NCBI RefSeq assembly: GCF_029603165.1
Contig: NZ_JAQSVC010000002.1
Coordinates: 806,001-870,000, forward strand
Length of the DNA stretch: 64,000 bases
Direction of reading: 5' to 3'
From: Galbibacter pacificus
GTDB lineage: Bacteria > Bacteroidota > Bacteroidia > Flavobacteriales > Flavobacteriaceae
Within the stretch, counting starts at the first letter, position 1. Each line of letters opens with the position of its first letter. The translations under genes were made by a program, and so were the position numbers. The notes under the pieces are model-generated. The model did no database searches, was not told the DNA's origin, and saw only the letters and a program-made list of their open reading frames with translations. Below are positions 43,672-54,147 of the stretch, one piece after another.

Positions 43672-45123
43672 ATGGCAATTAAAAATGACACCTACGAAAA
43701 AGAACTGGCTTTTCAAGCAGACCGTAGACGGGCAACTATTGAATTTATAAAAATTGTAAGCGACCTTTGGTACGACAATGCCATTGAGCTCGTTCTTTTT
43801 AGAAATCAGTTGATTGATAAAAGCGTGAGCGAGATTATGAACCTGCATAAGTATGCCGGGGAATTTGTTCAAAAACCCATTTCCATCTTCGATTCGGTAG
43901 ATATTGCCCAAGCAATAAAAAACATGAACCTTCCTTCTTCCAAAATAGACATCGGGAAGCTCACCTATGAATACCATTTGGAAGACACCAATCACTCTGA
44001 TGCGGTTTCTTTTGTGATTAATAAGTTAAAAGATGCCCACAAAACCAAGGAGATAGAACCAAAAGATGTAATTCTGTATGGTTTTGGAAGAATTGGTAGG
44101 CTCTTGGCCAGAGAACTTATGGCAAAAACGGGCATAGGCTCCCAACTACGGTTAAGGGCAATTGTTACCCGTGGCGAAATTACCGAAGAAATATTACAAA
44201 AAAGAGCTTCGCTACTCGAAAATGACTCCATTCACGGCTTCTTCCCGGGAACCGTAACCATAGATATTGCCAAAAAAGCACTTGTAATCAACGGTACTAC
44301 GGTATACTTAATAAACGCTTCAGCCCCTGAAAAAATAGATTATACCGTTTATGGAATAAAAAAGGCATTGGTTATAGACAATACGGGTGCCTACAGAGAT
44401 GATAAATCCCTGGCCAAGCATTTAAAATCCAAAGGTGTAGAAAAGGTCCTGCTTACCGCCCCCGGTAAAAACGTGCCCAATATTGTTTACGGCGTCAACC
44501 ATGCCGAATACAGCCCTAATAAATACGATATTTTTTCGGCCGCTTCATGTACAACCAATGCCATTACGCCCATTTTAAAAGTTGTTGAAGATGCACTAGG
44601 GATTGTAAAAGGACATTTAGAAACCATACATGCCTATACCAACGACCAAAATTTGGTAGACAATATGCACAGTAAATACAGAAGAGGCCGGGCAGCCGCA
44701 CTTAATATGGTAATAACTGAAACAGGTGCCGGTAAAGCCGTTGCAAAAGCGCTGCCCAGTTTGGATGGTAAATTAACATCAAATGCAATTAGGGTACCGG
44801 TTCCAAATGGCTCTTTGGTGGTTTTAAACCTGGAAGTGGAAAAGCCTACTTCAAAAAATGCCATCAACTCAACCTTAAAAAAATATGCCCTGGAAGGAGA
44901 TCTGGTGGAACAGATTAAATATTCTCTTAACAATGAGTTGGTTTCTTCGGATATCATTGGAACTTCCGCTCCAGCGATATACGACAGCAATGCCACCATT
45001 GTATCTTCCGACGGAAAAAATATTGTACTTTACATTTGGTACGATAATGAATATGGGTATAGCCACCAAGTAATCAGGTTGGCAAAATATATAGCCAAAG
45101 TAAGAAGGTTTACATACTATTAA
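43672..45123 (+). CDS. gap: Long-form glyceraldehyde-3-phosphate dehydrogenase
   Basis: A 483-residue GAPDH, about 150 longer than the classic enzyme. The NAD domain starts at about residue 136 (LYGFGRIGRLLARELM), the catalytic Cys about 293 is in SAASCTTNAITPIL, and the C-terminal WYDNEYGYSHQVIRLAKYIA is standard. The extra 130 N-terminal residues are helical and charged with no known domain that I recognise. The frame is open to 43558, but that part contains the HtrA terminator and a promoter motif, so I start at the ATG at 43672. Long forms of this type are known in Bacteroidota beside a normal-length GAPDH; the direction of flux is not known. Confidence 0.88.
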   Translation: MAIKNDTYEKELAFQADRRRATIEFIKIVSDLWYDNAIELVLFRNQLIDKSVSEIMNLHKYAGEFVQKPISIFDSVDIAQAIKNMNLPSSKIDIGKLTYEYHLEDTNHSDAVSFVINKLKDAHKTKEIEPKDVILYGFGRIGRLLARELMAKTGIGSQLRLRAIVTRGEITEEILQKRASLLENDSIHGFFPGTVTIDIAKKALVINGTTVYLINASAPEKIDYTVYGIKKALVIDNTGAYRDDKSLAKHLKSKGVEKVLLTAPGKNVPNIVYGVNHAEYSPNKYDIFSAASCTTNAITPILKVVEDALGIVKGHLETIHAYTNDQNLVDNMHSKYRRGRAAALNMVITETGAGKAVAKALPSLDGKLTSNAIRVPVPNGSLVVLNLEVEKPTSKNAINSTLKKYALEGDLVEQIKYSLNNELVSSDIIGTSAPAIYDSNATIVSSDGKNIVLYIWYDNEYGYSHQVIRLAKYIAKVRRFTYY

Positions 45124-45168
45124 ACCCGACCCGAGTTTGATTGTTCCATTCATTGATAAATAAAAAGA

Positions 45169-45210
45169 GAGCCTTACATTTTTAACATAGAATAAAAACA
45201 AGGCTCCTTT
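45169..45210 (+). terminator. Probable terminator after gap
   Basis: GAGCCTT (45169-45175) and AAGGCTC (45200-45206) form a 7-bp stem with a long 24-base AT-rich loop, followed by CTTTTATATT. Weaker than the others, about 45 bases past the stop. Confidence 0.5.
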
Positions 45211-45264
45211 TATATTACGTATTTATTAGCTAATTTTAGTATCTTATTACTATACGTATTAAGT

Positions 45265-46062
45265 ATGAAGCTAATAATACCAACCTTTGTTTCGAAAACC
45301 TTTATATCTGTTGGCTTTATATTCTTAATGGGCAATTTTTTATGTGCCCAGGAAAACGACAGTATTTACGATCACGATATAACCAAGCAGGCATGGTTTA
45401 CCTTCCAGCCGGGATGGCAAATTAGTGAACGGGTTAAATTAAATACCGAAATAGGCTACCGTACCGTAAGCCCAAAAAGCTGGAACCGTTTTAATACCAA
45501 AGCCGAACTAAGTTATGCCCTGGACGAGTTTAATTTGAGAAAGTTTATTTTCGACCAGCGTTTGGTTAGCGGGGTTGGCTATTATTACATTCATAATTTT
45601 AATGATATCGACGCTTTCGAGCTACGTATTTACCAAGGCTATAAAATTGGGTTTAACCTAACCAACAGAATAGATTTTTTACATTATTTTAGGCTGGAAG
45701 AACGTTTTACCAACCCTTTTAGGGATGATGGCTCGTCTTTTGGTTTAAGGTTGCGCTATAAAATTACGGGGAACATTAACCTTGAAGGGCTTTTCGTTTC
45801 TAAAGGGCGTGGTTTTTATATCCCGATAGATGTTGAATTTTTCTTTAATATAAAAAGCTCCAAACAAATTAACGACATTATACGCTTGTCCCCGGGAGTT
45901 GGATATGTTGTGGACCCTACCTTTAAAATCCAGTTCAATATATCGTACCATTATACCAAACAGGAATTTGAAGAACTCGTAAGGACAAACGATATCATTT
46001 TTAGGTTAAGGGTATACAAAACCTTTAAATTGAAAAAAGACAAAAAACCCGGAACTTTATAA
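45265..46062 (+). CDS. DUF2490 outer-membrane protein
   Basis: A 265-residue exported protein. The signal peptide ends near FLCAQEND. After it the pattern WFTFQPGWQISERVKLNTEIGYR, FIFDQRLVSGVGYYYIHN, FLHYFRLEERFTNPF and NIDLE-like strands alternates polar and hydrophobic residues as in a beta-barrel, matching the DUF2490 family of Bacteroidota. The family has no assigned function. The C-terminus (FRLRVYKTFKLKKDKKPGTL) extends past the last strand. Single gene. Confidence 0.78.
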   Translation: MKLIIPTFVSKTFISVGFIFLMGNFLCAQENDSIYDHDITKQAWFTFQPGWQISERVKLNTEIGYRTVSPKSWNRFNTKAELSYALDEFNLRKFIFDQRLVSGVGYYYIHNFNDIDAFELRIYQGYKIGFNLTNRIDFLHYFRLEERFTNPFRDDGSSFGLRLRYKITGNINLEGLFVSKGRGFYIPIDVEFFFNIKSSKQINDIIRLSPGVGYVVDPTFKIQFNISYHYTKQEFEELVRTNDIIFRLRVYKTFKLKKDKKPGTL

Positions 46063-46105
46063 AATCCTTGAAGATTTTTTTATTATTAAAAACAATATCT
46101 TAATA

Positions 46106-46137
46106 TTGTGCTCGTTAGCAGTAAAAACGTAACTTTG
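46106..46137 (+). promoter_or_regulatory. Bacteroidota-type promoter
   Basis: TTG (46106-46108) and TAACTTTG (46130-46137) are 21 bases apart. The -7 element lies 26 bases before the start of the coiled-coil gene at 46163. Confidence 0.6.
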
Positions 46138-46162
46138 CAACCCCAAATTAACATTTTAACGA

Positions 46163-46786
46163 ATGAAGATGACGAGAAAGACACTTTTAACAGCAATCAC
46201 ATTATTTCTATTTTCAATCTTTTCGGTTAACGCGCAGCAACAATCAGAAGAGGAAGAACTGTCTTTAACAAAGGGAAGTATCAACAACCAGTTTGAATAC
46301 ATTTTCCAAAAGGCCAACAATTATCAAGACTATAAGGTAGTCAAGAAAAATTGGCTTTATCTGTTGAAGAAAAACACCCTCGACTCTGTTGCAAGGCTCG
46401 AAAAAGAGTTGGCTGCCTCCAAGCAGTTAACAGGCACCCAGGAAGGCAAAATTGGAAGCCTAAACAAAGAACTGGCATCTACAAACCAACAATTAACCAC
46501 GGTAACCGAAGAAAAAGATAGCATTTCTTTTTTCGGTGCTTTAATAAACAAGCCTGCGTACAAAGGCATTATGTGGGGAATTGTAGCAATTTTAGCGCTC
46601 ATTCTCGGGTTGTTTATTTACAAGTTTAAGAATGCCAATGTGGTTACCCAACAGGCAAGAAAAGCACTGGCCGAACTCGAAGACGAGTACGAAGAGCACC
46701 GACGAAAAGCCCTTGAAAGGGAACAAAAAGCAAGAAGGCAGCTTCAGGACGAAATTAACAAACAAAAATTGGCAAAATCTAAATAA
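46163..46786 (+). CDS. Exported coiled-coil membrane protein upstream of DUF748 and trmD
   Basis: A 207-residue protein: signal peptide (LLTAITLFLFSIFSVNAQ), a periplasmic part with a coiled coil (LDSVARLEKELAASKQLTG onward, about 73-118), one membrane helix (GIMWGIVAILALILGLFIYKF, about 133-153) and a second, cytoplasmic coiled coil ending in a basic tail. It has no methyltransferase motif, although related proteins sometimes carry that name in databases because trmD is nearby. It may span the membrane as a small scaffold; the function is unknown. It has its own promoter and terminator. Confidence 0.8.
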   Translation: MKMTRKTLLTAITLFLFSIFSVNAQQQSEEEELSLTKGSINNQFEYIFQKANNYQDYKVVKKNWLYLLKKNTLDSVARLEKELAASKQLTGTQEGKIGSLNKELASTNQQLTTVTEEKDSISFFGALINKPAYKGIMWGIVAILALILGLFIYKFKNANVVTQQARKALAELEDEYEEHRRKALEREQKARRQLQDEINKQKLAKSK

Positions 46787-46812
46787 GGTTTTGGATTTTA
46801 AGATTTTATTAG

Positions 46813-46837
46813 ACTCCCCTTTCGGGGAGTTTTTTTA
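46813..46837 (+). terminator. Terminator after the coiled-coil gene
   Basis: A 7-bp stem ACTCCCC / GGGGAGT (46813-46819 and 46824-46830) with a TTTC loop and a T7 run, about 27 bases after the stop. Confidence 0.9.
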
Positions 46838-46864
46838 TCTTAATACTTTCTCAAATAAAAATAC

Positions 46865-47944
46865 ATGTCCAAAAGAAAAAAGTTATCTTATATAGTCTTA
46901 ACCGTTGTAATAATATTGATAATCTTTAGGCTATTGCTGCCCGGCATAGTTAAACGCTATGTAAACAATACACTTCAGGATATTCCGGGGTATTGGGGGC
47001 ATGTGGAAGACATCGATATTAATTTATACCGCGGCGCCTATGTAATCCACCAGTTAAAACTGGATAAAATAGACGGCGAAAGCAATATTCCTTTTCTGGA
47101 TTTTGAAAAATCGGATATTTCCATTCAATGGAAATCTTTATTCAATGGAAAAATAGTAAGCAAAATTAATTTATATAGGCCCAAGGTAACCTATATTTTC
47201 GAGGAGCAGGTCAAAGACTCGGTAGAGCCTACCAATGAAGATTGGAGCGAAGCTTTAACCGATCTGGTCCCGATAGACATTAACAAACTCACCATTGAAC
47301 AAGGAAAAGTGGGCTTCCTTCAGTTTAACAAAAGTCCGGACGTAGACCTTTACATCGACCAAATATCCCTTACAGCCACAAACTTGCGGAATGTGGTAGA
47401 CAAAGAGCAAGAACTTCCATCTTCTGTAAAGGCAACGGCGATAAGCATTGGGCAAGGTAAAATTAATTTGGATGGCAAAATGGACCTCGTCCAGCAAATT
47501 CCCGATATAGACTTTGATTTTTCGCTTGAAAAAGCCAATGTTACGGCATTGAATTCCTTTACACTGGCCTATGCCGGGTTCGACTTTGAAAAAGGGAATT
47601 TCGACCTTTTTAGTGAAGTTGTAATTAACGACGGATATTTAAAAGGCTATTTTAAACCCATCTTAACCGACACAAAAATCGTAGATGCCTTTGGCAAAGA
47701 AGGCAGCAACATTTTCAAAAAGGCATGGGAAGGCTTTGTCGGTTTCTTTAAATTCATCTTTAAAAACCAAAAACAGGACACTCTGGCAACGAAAATACCA
47801 GTTGAGGGCGACCTAAACGATGTAGGTTCAAACATTTTTACTACTATTGTAGGCATTTTTAAAAATGCTTTTATCAAAGCCTATAAAGGCGAAGTAGACG
47901 AATCTATAGAATTTAATGATTTAGAAAAAGAAAAAGAAAAATAG
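46865..47944 (+). CDS. DUF748 (AsmA-like) membrane-anchored protein
   Basis: A 359-residue protein with one N-terminal membrane helix ([20 protein letters not shown]) and a long periplasmic part. The segment [25 protein letters not shown] followed by [23 protein letters not shown] is the beta-groove repeat of DUF748, part of the AsmA/TamB superfamily that is thought to carry lipids between membranes. The C-terminus is amphipathic and acidic. A role in envelope lipid homeostasis is inferred. It ends 22 bases before trmD, so the two are probably co-transcribed. Confidence 0.85.
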   Translation: MSKRKKLSYIVLTVVIILIIFRLLLPGIVKRYVNNTLQDIPGYWGHVEDIDINLYRGAYVIHQLKLDKIDGESNIPFLDFEKSDISIQWKSLFNGKIVSKINLYRPKVTYIFEEQVKDSVEPTNEDWSEALTDLVPIDINKLTIEQGKVGFLQFNKSPDVDLYIDQISLTATNLRNVVDKEQELPSSVKATAISIGQGKINLDGKMDLVQQIPDIDFDFSLEKANVTALNSFTLAYAGFDFEKGNFDLFSEVVINDGYLKGYFKPILTDTKIVDAFGKEGSNIFKKAWEGFVGFFKFIFKNQKQDTLATKIPVEGDLNDVGSNIFTTIVGIFKNAFIKAYKGEVDESIEFNDLEKEKEK

Positions 47945-47966
47945 CACTTTCACTCAACACATAACC

Positions 47967-48644
47967 ATGAGAATAGATATTATTACCGTACTCCCCGAAT
48001 TGCTTAAAAGTCCGTTTGAAGCCTCAATTTTAAAAAGGGCCATAGAAAAAGGGCATGTAGAAATCCATTTTCATAATTTAAGAAACTATGCTACCAATAA
48101 TTACAAGACAATAGACGATTACCAATTTGGCGGTGGTGCGGGAATGGTCATGATGATAGAGCCGATAGACAAGTGCATTTCAGAACTTAAGGCAGAGAGA
48201 ACATATGATGATATTATATATATGACTCCCGATGGACAAACACTTAACCAAAAAATAGCCAATGAACTTTCCCTTAAAGGAAATTTAATTGTATTGTGCG
48301 GGCATTACAAAGGGGTCGACCAACGCGTTAGGGACTTATTTGTAACCAAGGAGATTTCTATTGGGGATTATGTGCTTTCTGGTGGAGAACTTGGTGCTGC
48401 CGTGTTGTGCGATGCAATTATTAGGCTACTTCCCGGTGTTTTAAACGATGAAACCTCGGCGCTGACCGATTCCTTTCAGGATAATTTACTGGCGCCCCCG
48501 GTTTATACAAGGCCAGCCGATTACAAAGGGCATACCGTTCCGGAGATTTTATTAAGCGGAAATTTCCCTAAAATAGAACAATGGCGGGAAGAAGAAGCCT
48601 ACAAACGTACCAAAGAAAGAAGACCGGACCTTTTGGATGAATAA
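47967..48644 (+). CDS. trmD: tRNA (guanine37-N1)-methyltransferase TrmD
   Basis: A 225-residue SPOUT methyltransferase of standard length. The start [13 protein letters not shown], the block [24 protein letters not shown] and the trefoil-knot SAM site [28 protein letters not shown] are unmistakable. It methylates N1 of G37 in tRNAs reading CNN, UGG-type codons and keeps the reading frame. In most bacteria and in related flavobacteria trmD is followed directly by rplS. Here 2.3 kb of two genes and two composite repeats intervene. Confidence 0.96.
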   Translation: MRIDIITVLPELLKSPFEASILKRAIEKGHVEIHFHNLRNYATNNYKTIDDYQFGGGAGMVMMIEPIDKCISELKAERTYDDIIYMTPDGQTLNQKIANELSLKGNLIVLCGHYKGVDQRVRDLFVTKEISIGDYVLSGGELGAAVLCDAIIRLLPGVLNDETSALTDSFQDNLLAPPVYTRPADYKGHTVPEILLSGNFPKIEQWREEEAYKRTKERRPDLLDE

Positions 48645-48675
48645 AAATAAAAGTGCTTTTGTATGGTTATTGGGT

Positions 48676-48871
48676 ATTACGCTGTTATGATGCTATGTTG
48701 TTGAGAGTTGATAGATTCTAGGTTCTAGTCACTTCGACGCTAGGAGAAGTCGCATACTATTTATAAGTTAATGAGGAAAAGGGTTTTCTAGTTGATTGTT
48801 GAGAGTTGATAGTCTAGAGGTGCAAAGCTCTACAATTAACCATTTACAATTTCCCTAGCCCCTGTTTCCTA
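48676..48871 (+). repeat. Composite intergenic repeat, copy 4
   Basis: Within the 284-base gap after trmD the modules ATTACGCTGTTATGATGC, TTGAGAGTTGATAG, TCTAGAGGTGCAAAG and CAATTAACCATTTAC occur in the usual order and strand. A second component, GTCACTTCGACGCTAGGAG with AAGTCGCATA (48728-48756), also occurs in copy 5 at 50561-50588. The gap holds no gene. Confidence 0.75.
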
Positions 48872-48928
48872 TTGAGGTTTATACTCATATTTTATTCCTA
48901 TTTTTAGGTATTCATAAAAATCAACCTC

Positions 48929-49870
48929 ATGAAACTAAAGTTCACCTTCTTTTTATTTTTGATTATCGTGCCTATGCTGCATGCACAAGTTAAAATTCCT
49001 GCTTATTATCAGCAAGAAAAAAGCTTTACGGACGCCCTTGAAAAAATTATAACAAATGCCGGACTGGACGGCAGTTATGATGCTGGCGAGGATGGAATGG
49101 AGAAAATATCATTTGCCGTAATAGACCTTAACGGGAAACAACCTGTAATTGGCGGTGTTAATATGGACAATTTTATTTATCCGGCATCTGTTTACAAAAT
49201 GTATGTTGCCATGGAAATCCTGAAACAAGTAAGCAATAAAGATTATTCGCTGTACGGAACCTATGTAATAAAGTCACCAAACGACGTAGACACAGCAAAA
49301 GAAATATTCAACGACCCCCGCCCTTTGCTCAAAAATGGAGATACCGTTACCGTTAAATACCTGTTGGACTTAATGATTACCCGAAGCGATAATTCGGCTG
49401 CCAATTGTTTAATCGACCTTGCCAACCGAAAACACATAAACAAAACCATGCATGCCTACAATTGGCACGGGAGCGAGGTTACCCGTAAATTTTTAGGCAG
49501 GCAATTTGAAGACCCCGGGTACGATACCATTAGGGGAACAGAAACCTCTGCCCTGCATGCAGCAGACTTTATGTACAAAATAAACACCGACCAACTTGTT
49601 AACCCATGGGTTAGCATGCAATTAAAAGTACTACTCGGCGGGCAATTGGATAAAAGTAAACTTGCCGCGGGATTGCCGGACAATGCCATGTATTACCACA
49701 AAACGGGCTGGTGGAGCATTTATACAAACGATGTTGGCATTGTAGACGATGGGAAAATTAAATATATCATTGCACTTTTTACACCGATACAAGAAGAAGA
49801 AGTGGCCTTGAAAATGAAAAAAGTTTCTGACGAAGTTTATAAGTTAATCAGCAAAAGAGCAGCTAATTAA
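48929..49870 (+). CDS. Class A beta-lactamase-related serine hydrolase, exported
   Basis: A 313-residue serine hydrolase with signal peptide KLKFTFFLFLIIVPMLHAQ. The three active-site boxes are Ser87-x-x-Lys in YPASVYKMYVAME, Ser153-Asp-Asn in ITRSDNSAANCLI and Lys258-Thr-Gly in MYYHKTGWWSIYTND. This is the class A beta-lactamase/PBP fold. The omega-loop Glu of true beta-lactamases is not evident at the expected place, so it may be a peptidoglycan or other hydrolase rather than a resistance enzyme. With the DUF1801 gene it lies between trmD and rplS, flanked by repeats. Confidence 0.85.
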   Translation: MKLKFTFFLFLIIVPMLHAQVKIPAYYQQEKSFTDALEKIITNAGLDGSYDAGEDGMEKISFAVIDLNGKQPVIGGVNMDNFIYPASVYKMYVAMEILKQVSNKDYSLYGTYVIKSPNDVDTAKEIFNDPRPLLKNGDTVTVKYLLDLMITRSDNSAANCLIDLANRKHINKTMHAYNWHGSEVTRKFLGRQFEDPGYDTIRGTETSALHAADFMYKINTDQLVNPWVSMQLKVLLGGQLDKSKLAAGLPDNAMYYHKTGWWSIYTNDVGIVDDGKIKYIIALFTPIQEEEVALKMKKVSDEVYKLISKRAAN

Positions 49871-49942
49871 TGAAGCTTTCTAGATTAGCTCGATTTTTAG
49901 ATAATCGAGTTAAACTTTGAACATTATGCAAAAACAAATGAT

Positions 49943-50371
49943 ATGCCCAAGTTGAAATTAAAAACAGATCCAAAAGTAGAAAAGGTTTTTGCCCATTATC
50001 CCGACTTTGTTAGATCTAAAATGCAGTATTTAAGAGAATTGATAATAGAAACGGCAGAAGAAATGGATGACGTAATCGTTTTGGAAGAAACCTTGAAATG
50101 GGAAGAGCCAAGTTTTGTTACCAAAGACGATAGTACATTACGAATAGATTGGAAAAATAAAACACCCGACCAGTATGCTATGTATTTTCAATGCACGAGT
50201 AGATTAGTAGATACGTTCAGGTTTGTTTTTGACAAAAAATTCCAATTTGAAGGGAAGCGGGCAATAGTTTTTCAACTAAATCAGAAAATCCCTAGAATGG
50301 AATTAAAGGAATGTATAAAAGCTTCTTTAAGGTATCATAAAGTGAAAAAACAAATAACATTGGGAATATAA
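49943..50371 (+). CDS. DUF1801 domain protein
   Basis: A 142-residue cytoplasmic protein. The pattern FVRSKMQYLRELIIETAEEMDD then LEETLKWEEPSFVTKD and TPDQYAMYFQCTSRLVDTFR fits DUF1801 (YdhG/YdeI-like fold, the same fold as frataxin). Its function is unknown. It follows the serine hydrolase gene by 72 bases, in which a small hairpin CTCGATT / AATCGAG lies, and precedes repeat copy 5. Confidence 0.82.
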   Translation: MPKLKLKTDPKVEKVFAHYPDFVRSKMQYLRELIIETAEEMDDVIVLEETLKWEEPSFVTKDDSTLRIDWKNKTPDQYAMYFQCTSRLVDTFRFVFDKKFQFEGKRAIVFQLNQKIPRMELKECIKASLRYHKVKKQITLGI

Positions 50372-50394
50372 AAAGCTTATTGCAAGCATTGTTT

Positions 50395-50745
50395 TACCTA
50401 TTAAATAGTTTGTTAGGTTTTAGGTTCATTGTTATGCTATAGTACTACGTTGTTATGTTGTTACGTAGCTATGTCATTATTCGCATTAATTGAACTGTTA
50501 AGAGTCTAGAGTTTCAAAGGTTCAAAGTTCATCTAACAACAATCAACGAGCAAAGTTCCGGTCACTTCGACGAAGGAGAAGTCGCATAAAGTAATGAGAA
50601 AAGGAAGTTTTCAAGTTCAGAGTTTAAGGTTATTATACTGTTACGATGCTATGTTGTTGAGAATCCAGAGGTGCAAAGTTGCAAAGGTTCATAAGTTCAA
50701 CAATTAACCATTAACAAATAACTAATTCCCTTTTTCTTTTCACCA
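50395..50745 (+). repeat. Composite intergenic repeat, copy 5
   Basis: Most of the 574-base gap before rplS. Modules: GTTATGTTGTTACGTAGC, GAGTCTAGAGTTTCAAAGG, the 37-base piece ATCTAACAACAATCAACGAG onward (50531-50567, shared with copy 1), the GTCACTTCGACGAAGGAG piece (50561-50588, shared with copy 4), then TTATACTGTTACGATGC, GAGGTGCAAAGTTGC and CAATTAACCATTAAC. Same orientation as the rest. The unique part 50746-50945 carries the rplS promoter. Confidence 0.8.
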
Positions 50746-50842
50746 ACAATTACAACCGCCCAATTAACACTTATAATATGCTCAGTATCCGGCTGCATAA
50801 ACCATTTATAGAGAATAGCTATAAAAAATTAATCATAAAAGA

Positions 50843-50872
50843 TTGTTTTTTAAGGAATAATAATTAATTTTG
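50843..50872 (+). promoter_or_regulatory. Bacteroidota-type promoter of rplS
   Basis: TTG (50843-50845) and TAATTTTG (50865-50872) are 19 bases apart, an exact match to the consensus spacing. It shows that rplS has its own promoter in this genome, separate from trmD. Confidence 0.7.
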
Positions 50873-50945
50873 CATCCAATTTCAGATTAACCTCTGACGA
50901 TAATCGTGAACGTTAGTTTGAATCAACTTTTATAAACATAGCACG

Positions 50946-51296
50946 ATGGAAGCTTTAGTAAAATTTGTACAAGACGAATTTATAGAAAAAAAGGATTTTC
51001 CTCAATTTTCAGCAGGGGATACCATTACGGTTTACTACGAAATTAAAGAAGGCGAAAAAACACGTACACAGTTCTTTAGGGGCGTAGTTATACAAAGAAG
51101 GGGCGCTGGCGCTTCAGAAACCTTTACCATTAGAAAAATGTCTGGTACCGTAGGCGTAGAAAGAATTTTCCCTGTCAACATGCCGGCACTTCAAAAAATA
51201 GAGATCAATAAAAGAGGTAAAGTACGTAGAGCACGTATCTTCTACTTTAGAGGTCTTACCGGTAAAAAAGCTAGAATTAAAGAGGTTAGATCATAA
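50946..51296 (+). CDS. rplS: 50S ribosomal protein L19
   Basis: A 116-residue L19 of normal length. GDTITVYYEIKEGEKTRTQFFRGVVIQRRGAGASETFTIRK is the core SH3-like barrel and GVERIFPVNMPALQKIEINKRGKVRRARIFYFRGLTGKKARIKE the conserved C-terminus. L19 sits at the 30S-50S interface near the bridge to helix 14. It is transcribed from 50843-50872 and ended at 51318-51348. It is normally in an operon with trmD. Confidence 0.97.
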   Translation: MEALVKFVQDEFIEKKDFPQFSAGDTITVYYEIKEGEKTRTQFFRGVVIQRRGAGASETFTIRKMSGTVGVERIFPVNMPALQKIEINKRGKVRRARIFYFRGLTGKKARIKEVRS

Positions 51297-51317
51297 CCCT
51301 ATTCAAAATAGAATTTC

Positions 51318-51348
51318 AAAGTCACGCCAAAAGCGTGACTTTTTTTAT
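51318..51348 (+). terminator. Terminator after rplS
   Basis: A 10-bp stem AAAGTCACGC / GCGTGACTTT (51318-51327 and 51333-51342) with a five-base loop and a T run, about 20 bases past the stop. It isolates rplS from the RNA unit that follows. Confidence 0.92.
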
Positions 51349-51404
51349 TAACAATTGTTAATAACCCCTGTTTGTATCTTGTTGATTAATAAAAAGTTAA
51401 AAAA

Positions 51405-51436
51405 TTGCAACCTATTCGCTTTTTGTGCTATATTTA
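51405..51436 (+). promoter_or_regulatory. Promoter of the intergenic RNA unit
   Basis: TTG (51405-51407) and TATATTTA (51429-51436) are 21 bases apart, one base off TAnnTTTG. Transcription would start near 51443. Confidence 0.5.
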
Positions 51437-51442
51437 CAATAA

Positions 51443-51790
51443 TGTTTTAAGGAATATTATATGTTCTTAAAAATAGTTGTTTTTAAAGTGTCTCAAGGAT
51501 AAAGGTCTTACGACCTCACTACCGACAGAAAGTTTGAATTTAGCACGTAAAAATGCTAAATCAGTGCCGAAAAAGTTGAAACAAAGGTTTTAAGCTTAAG
51601 TAGGATGAGAAAACAACAATGAAGCATCTGGGTTAGGTCTTGATTACATTGTTGAGAAAACTTGAAGATGTTTCAATAGAAATAGGAATATTATAAATTA
51701 TGGAAAATTCAAAATGAATCTACATAATCACATAAGAAACTATTTCTAAGAAAGCCATGTCAAAACATACATTGTATTGACATGGCTTTT
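51443..51790 (+). ncRNA. Structured non-coding RNA candidate between rplS and icd
   Basis: About 348 bases with a promoter before, a strong terminator at the end and no plausible reading frame (the longest ATG frame I see has 13 codons). Five helices are readable: a closing stem from 51466-51482 (CTTAAAAATAGTTGTTT) with 51734-51750 (AAGAAACTATTTCTAAG), 14 or 15 of 17 pairs; AGGTC/GACCT at 51503-51516; ATTTAGCA/TGCTAAAT, eight perfect pairs, at 51538-51561; CAACAATG/CATTGTTG, eight perfect pairs, at 51614-51654; and TTGAA/TTCAA at 51662-51676. It lacks the RNase P core (GAGGAAAGTCCGG-like) and the tRNA-like end of tmRNA. A flavobacterial 6S RNA or an unnamed family are the alternatives. Confidence 0.6.
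51751..51790 (+). terminator. Terminator of the intergenic RNA unit
   Basis: A 13-bp perfect stem AAAGCCATGTCAA / TTGACATGGCTTT (51751-51763 and 51777-51789) followed by TGTTTTAT. It is the strongest hairpin in the window and has no coding gene before it, since rplS already ended at 51348. Confidence 0.9.
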
Positions 51791-51828
51791 GTTTTATCAC
51801 TAATTTTATCTAATTGGTTAGCTTTCTA

Positions 51829-51860
51829 TTGCATAAAAAATGTTTTAAATTGTATATTTG
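51829..51860 (+). promoter_or_regulatory. Bacteroidota-type promoter of icd
   Basis: TTG (51829-51831) and TATATTTG (51853-51860) are 21 bases apart, 34 bases before the ATG at 51894. Confidence 0.6.
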
Positions 51861-51893
51861 CCAAGTTTAATTTAAAATTAGTTCTTCAAATAA

Positions 51894-54119
<2,226 letters not shown>

Positions 54120-54147
54120 TAACATAGCATCTTAATATTGTACATAT

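Noticed and set aside
51443-51790. RNase P RNA or tmRNA at the rplS-icd RNA locus
   Set aside because: Neither the RNase P conserved core nor the tRNA-like ends and tag frame of tmRNA are present.
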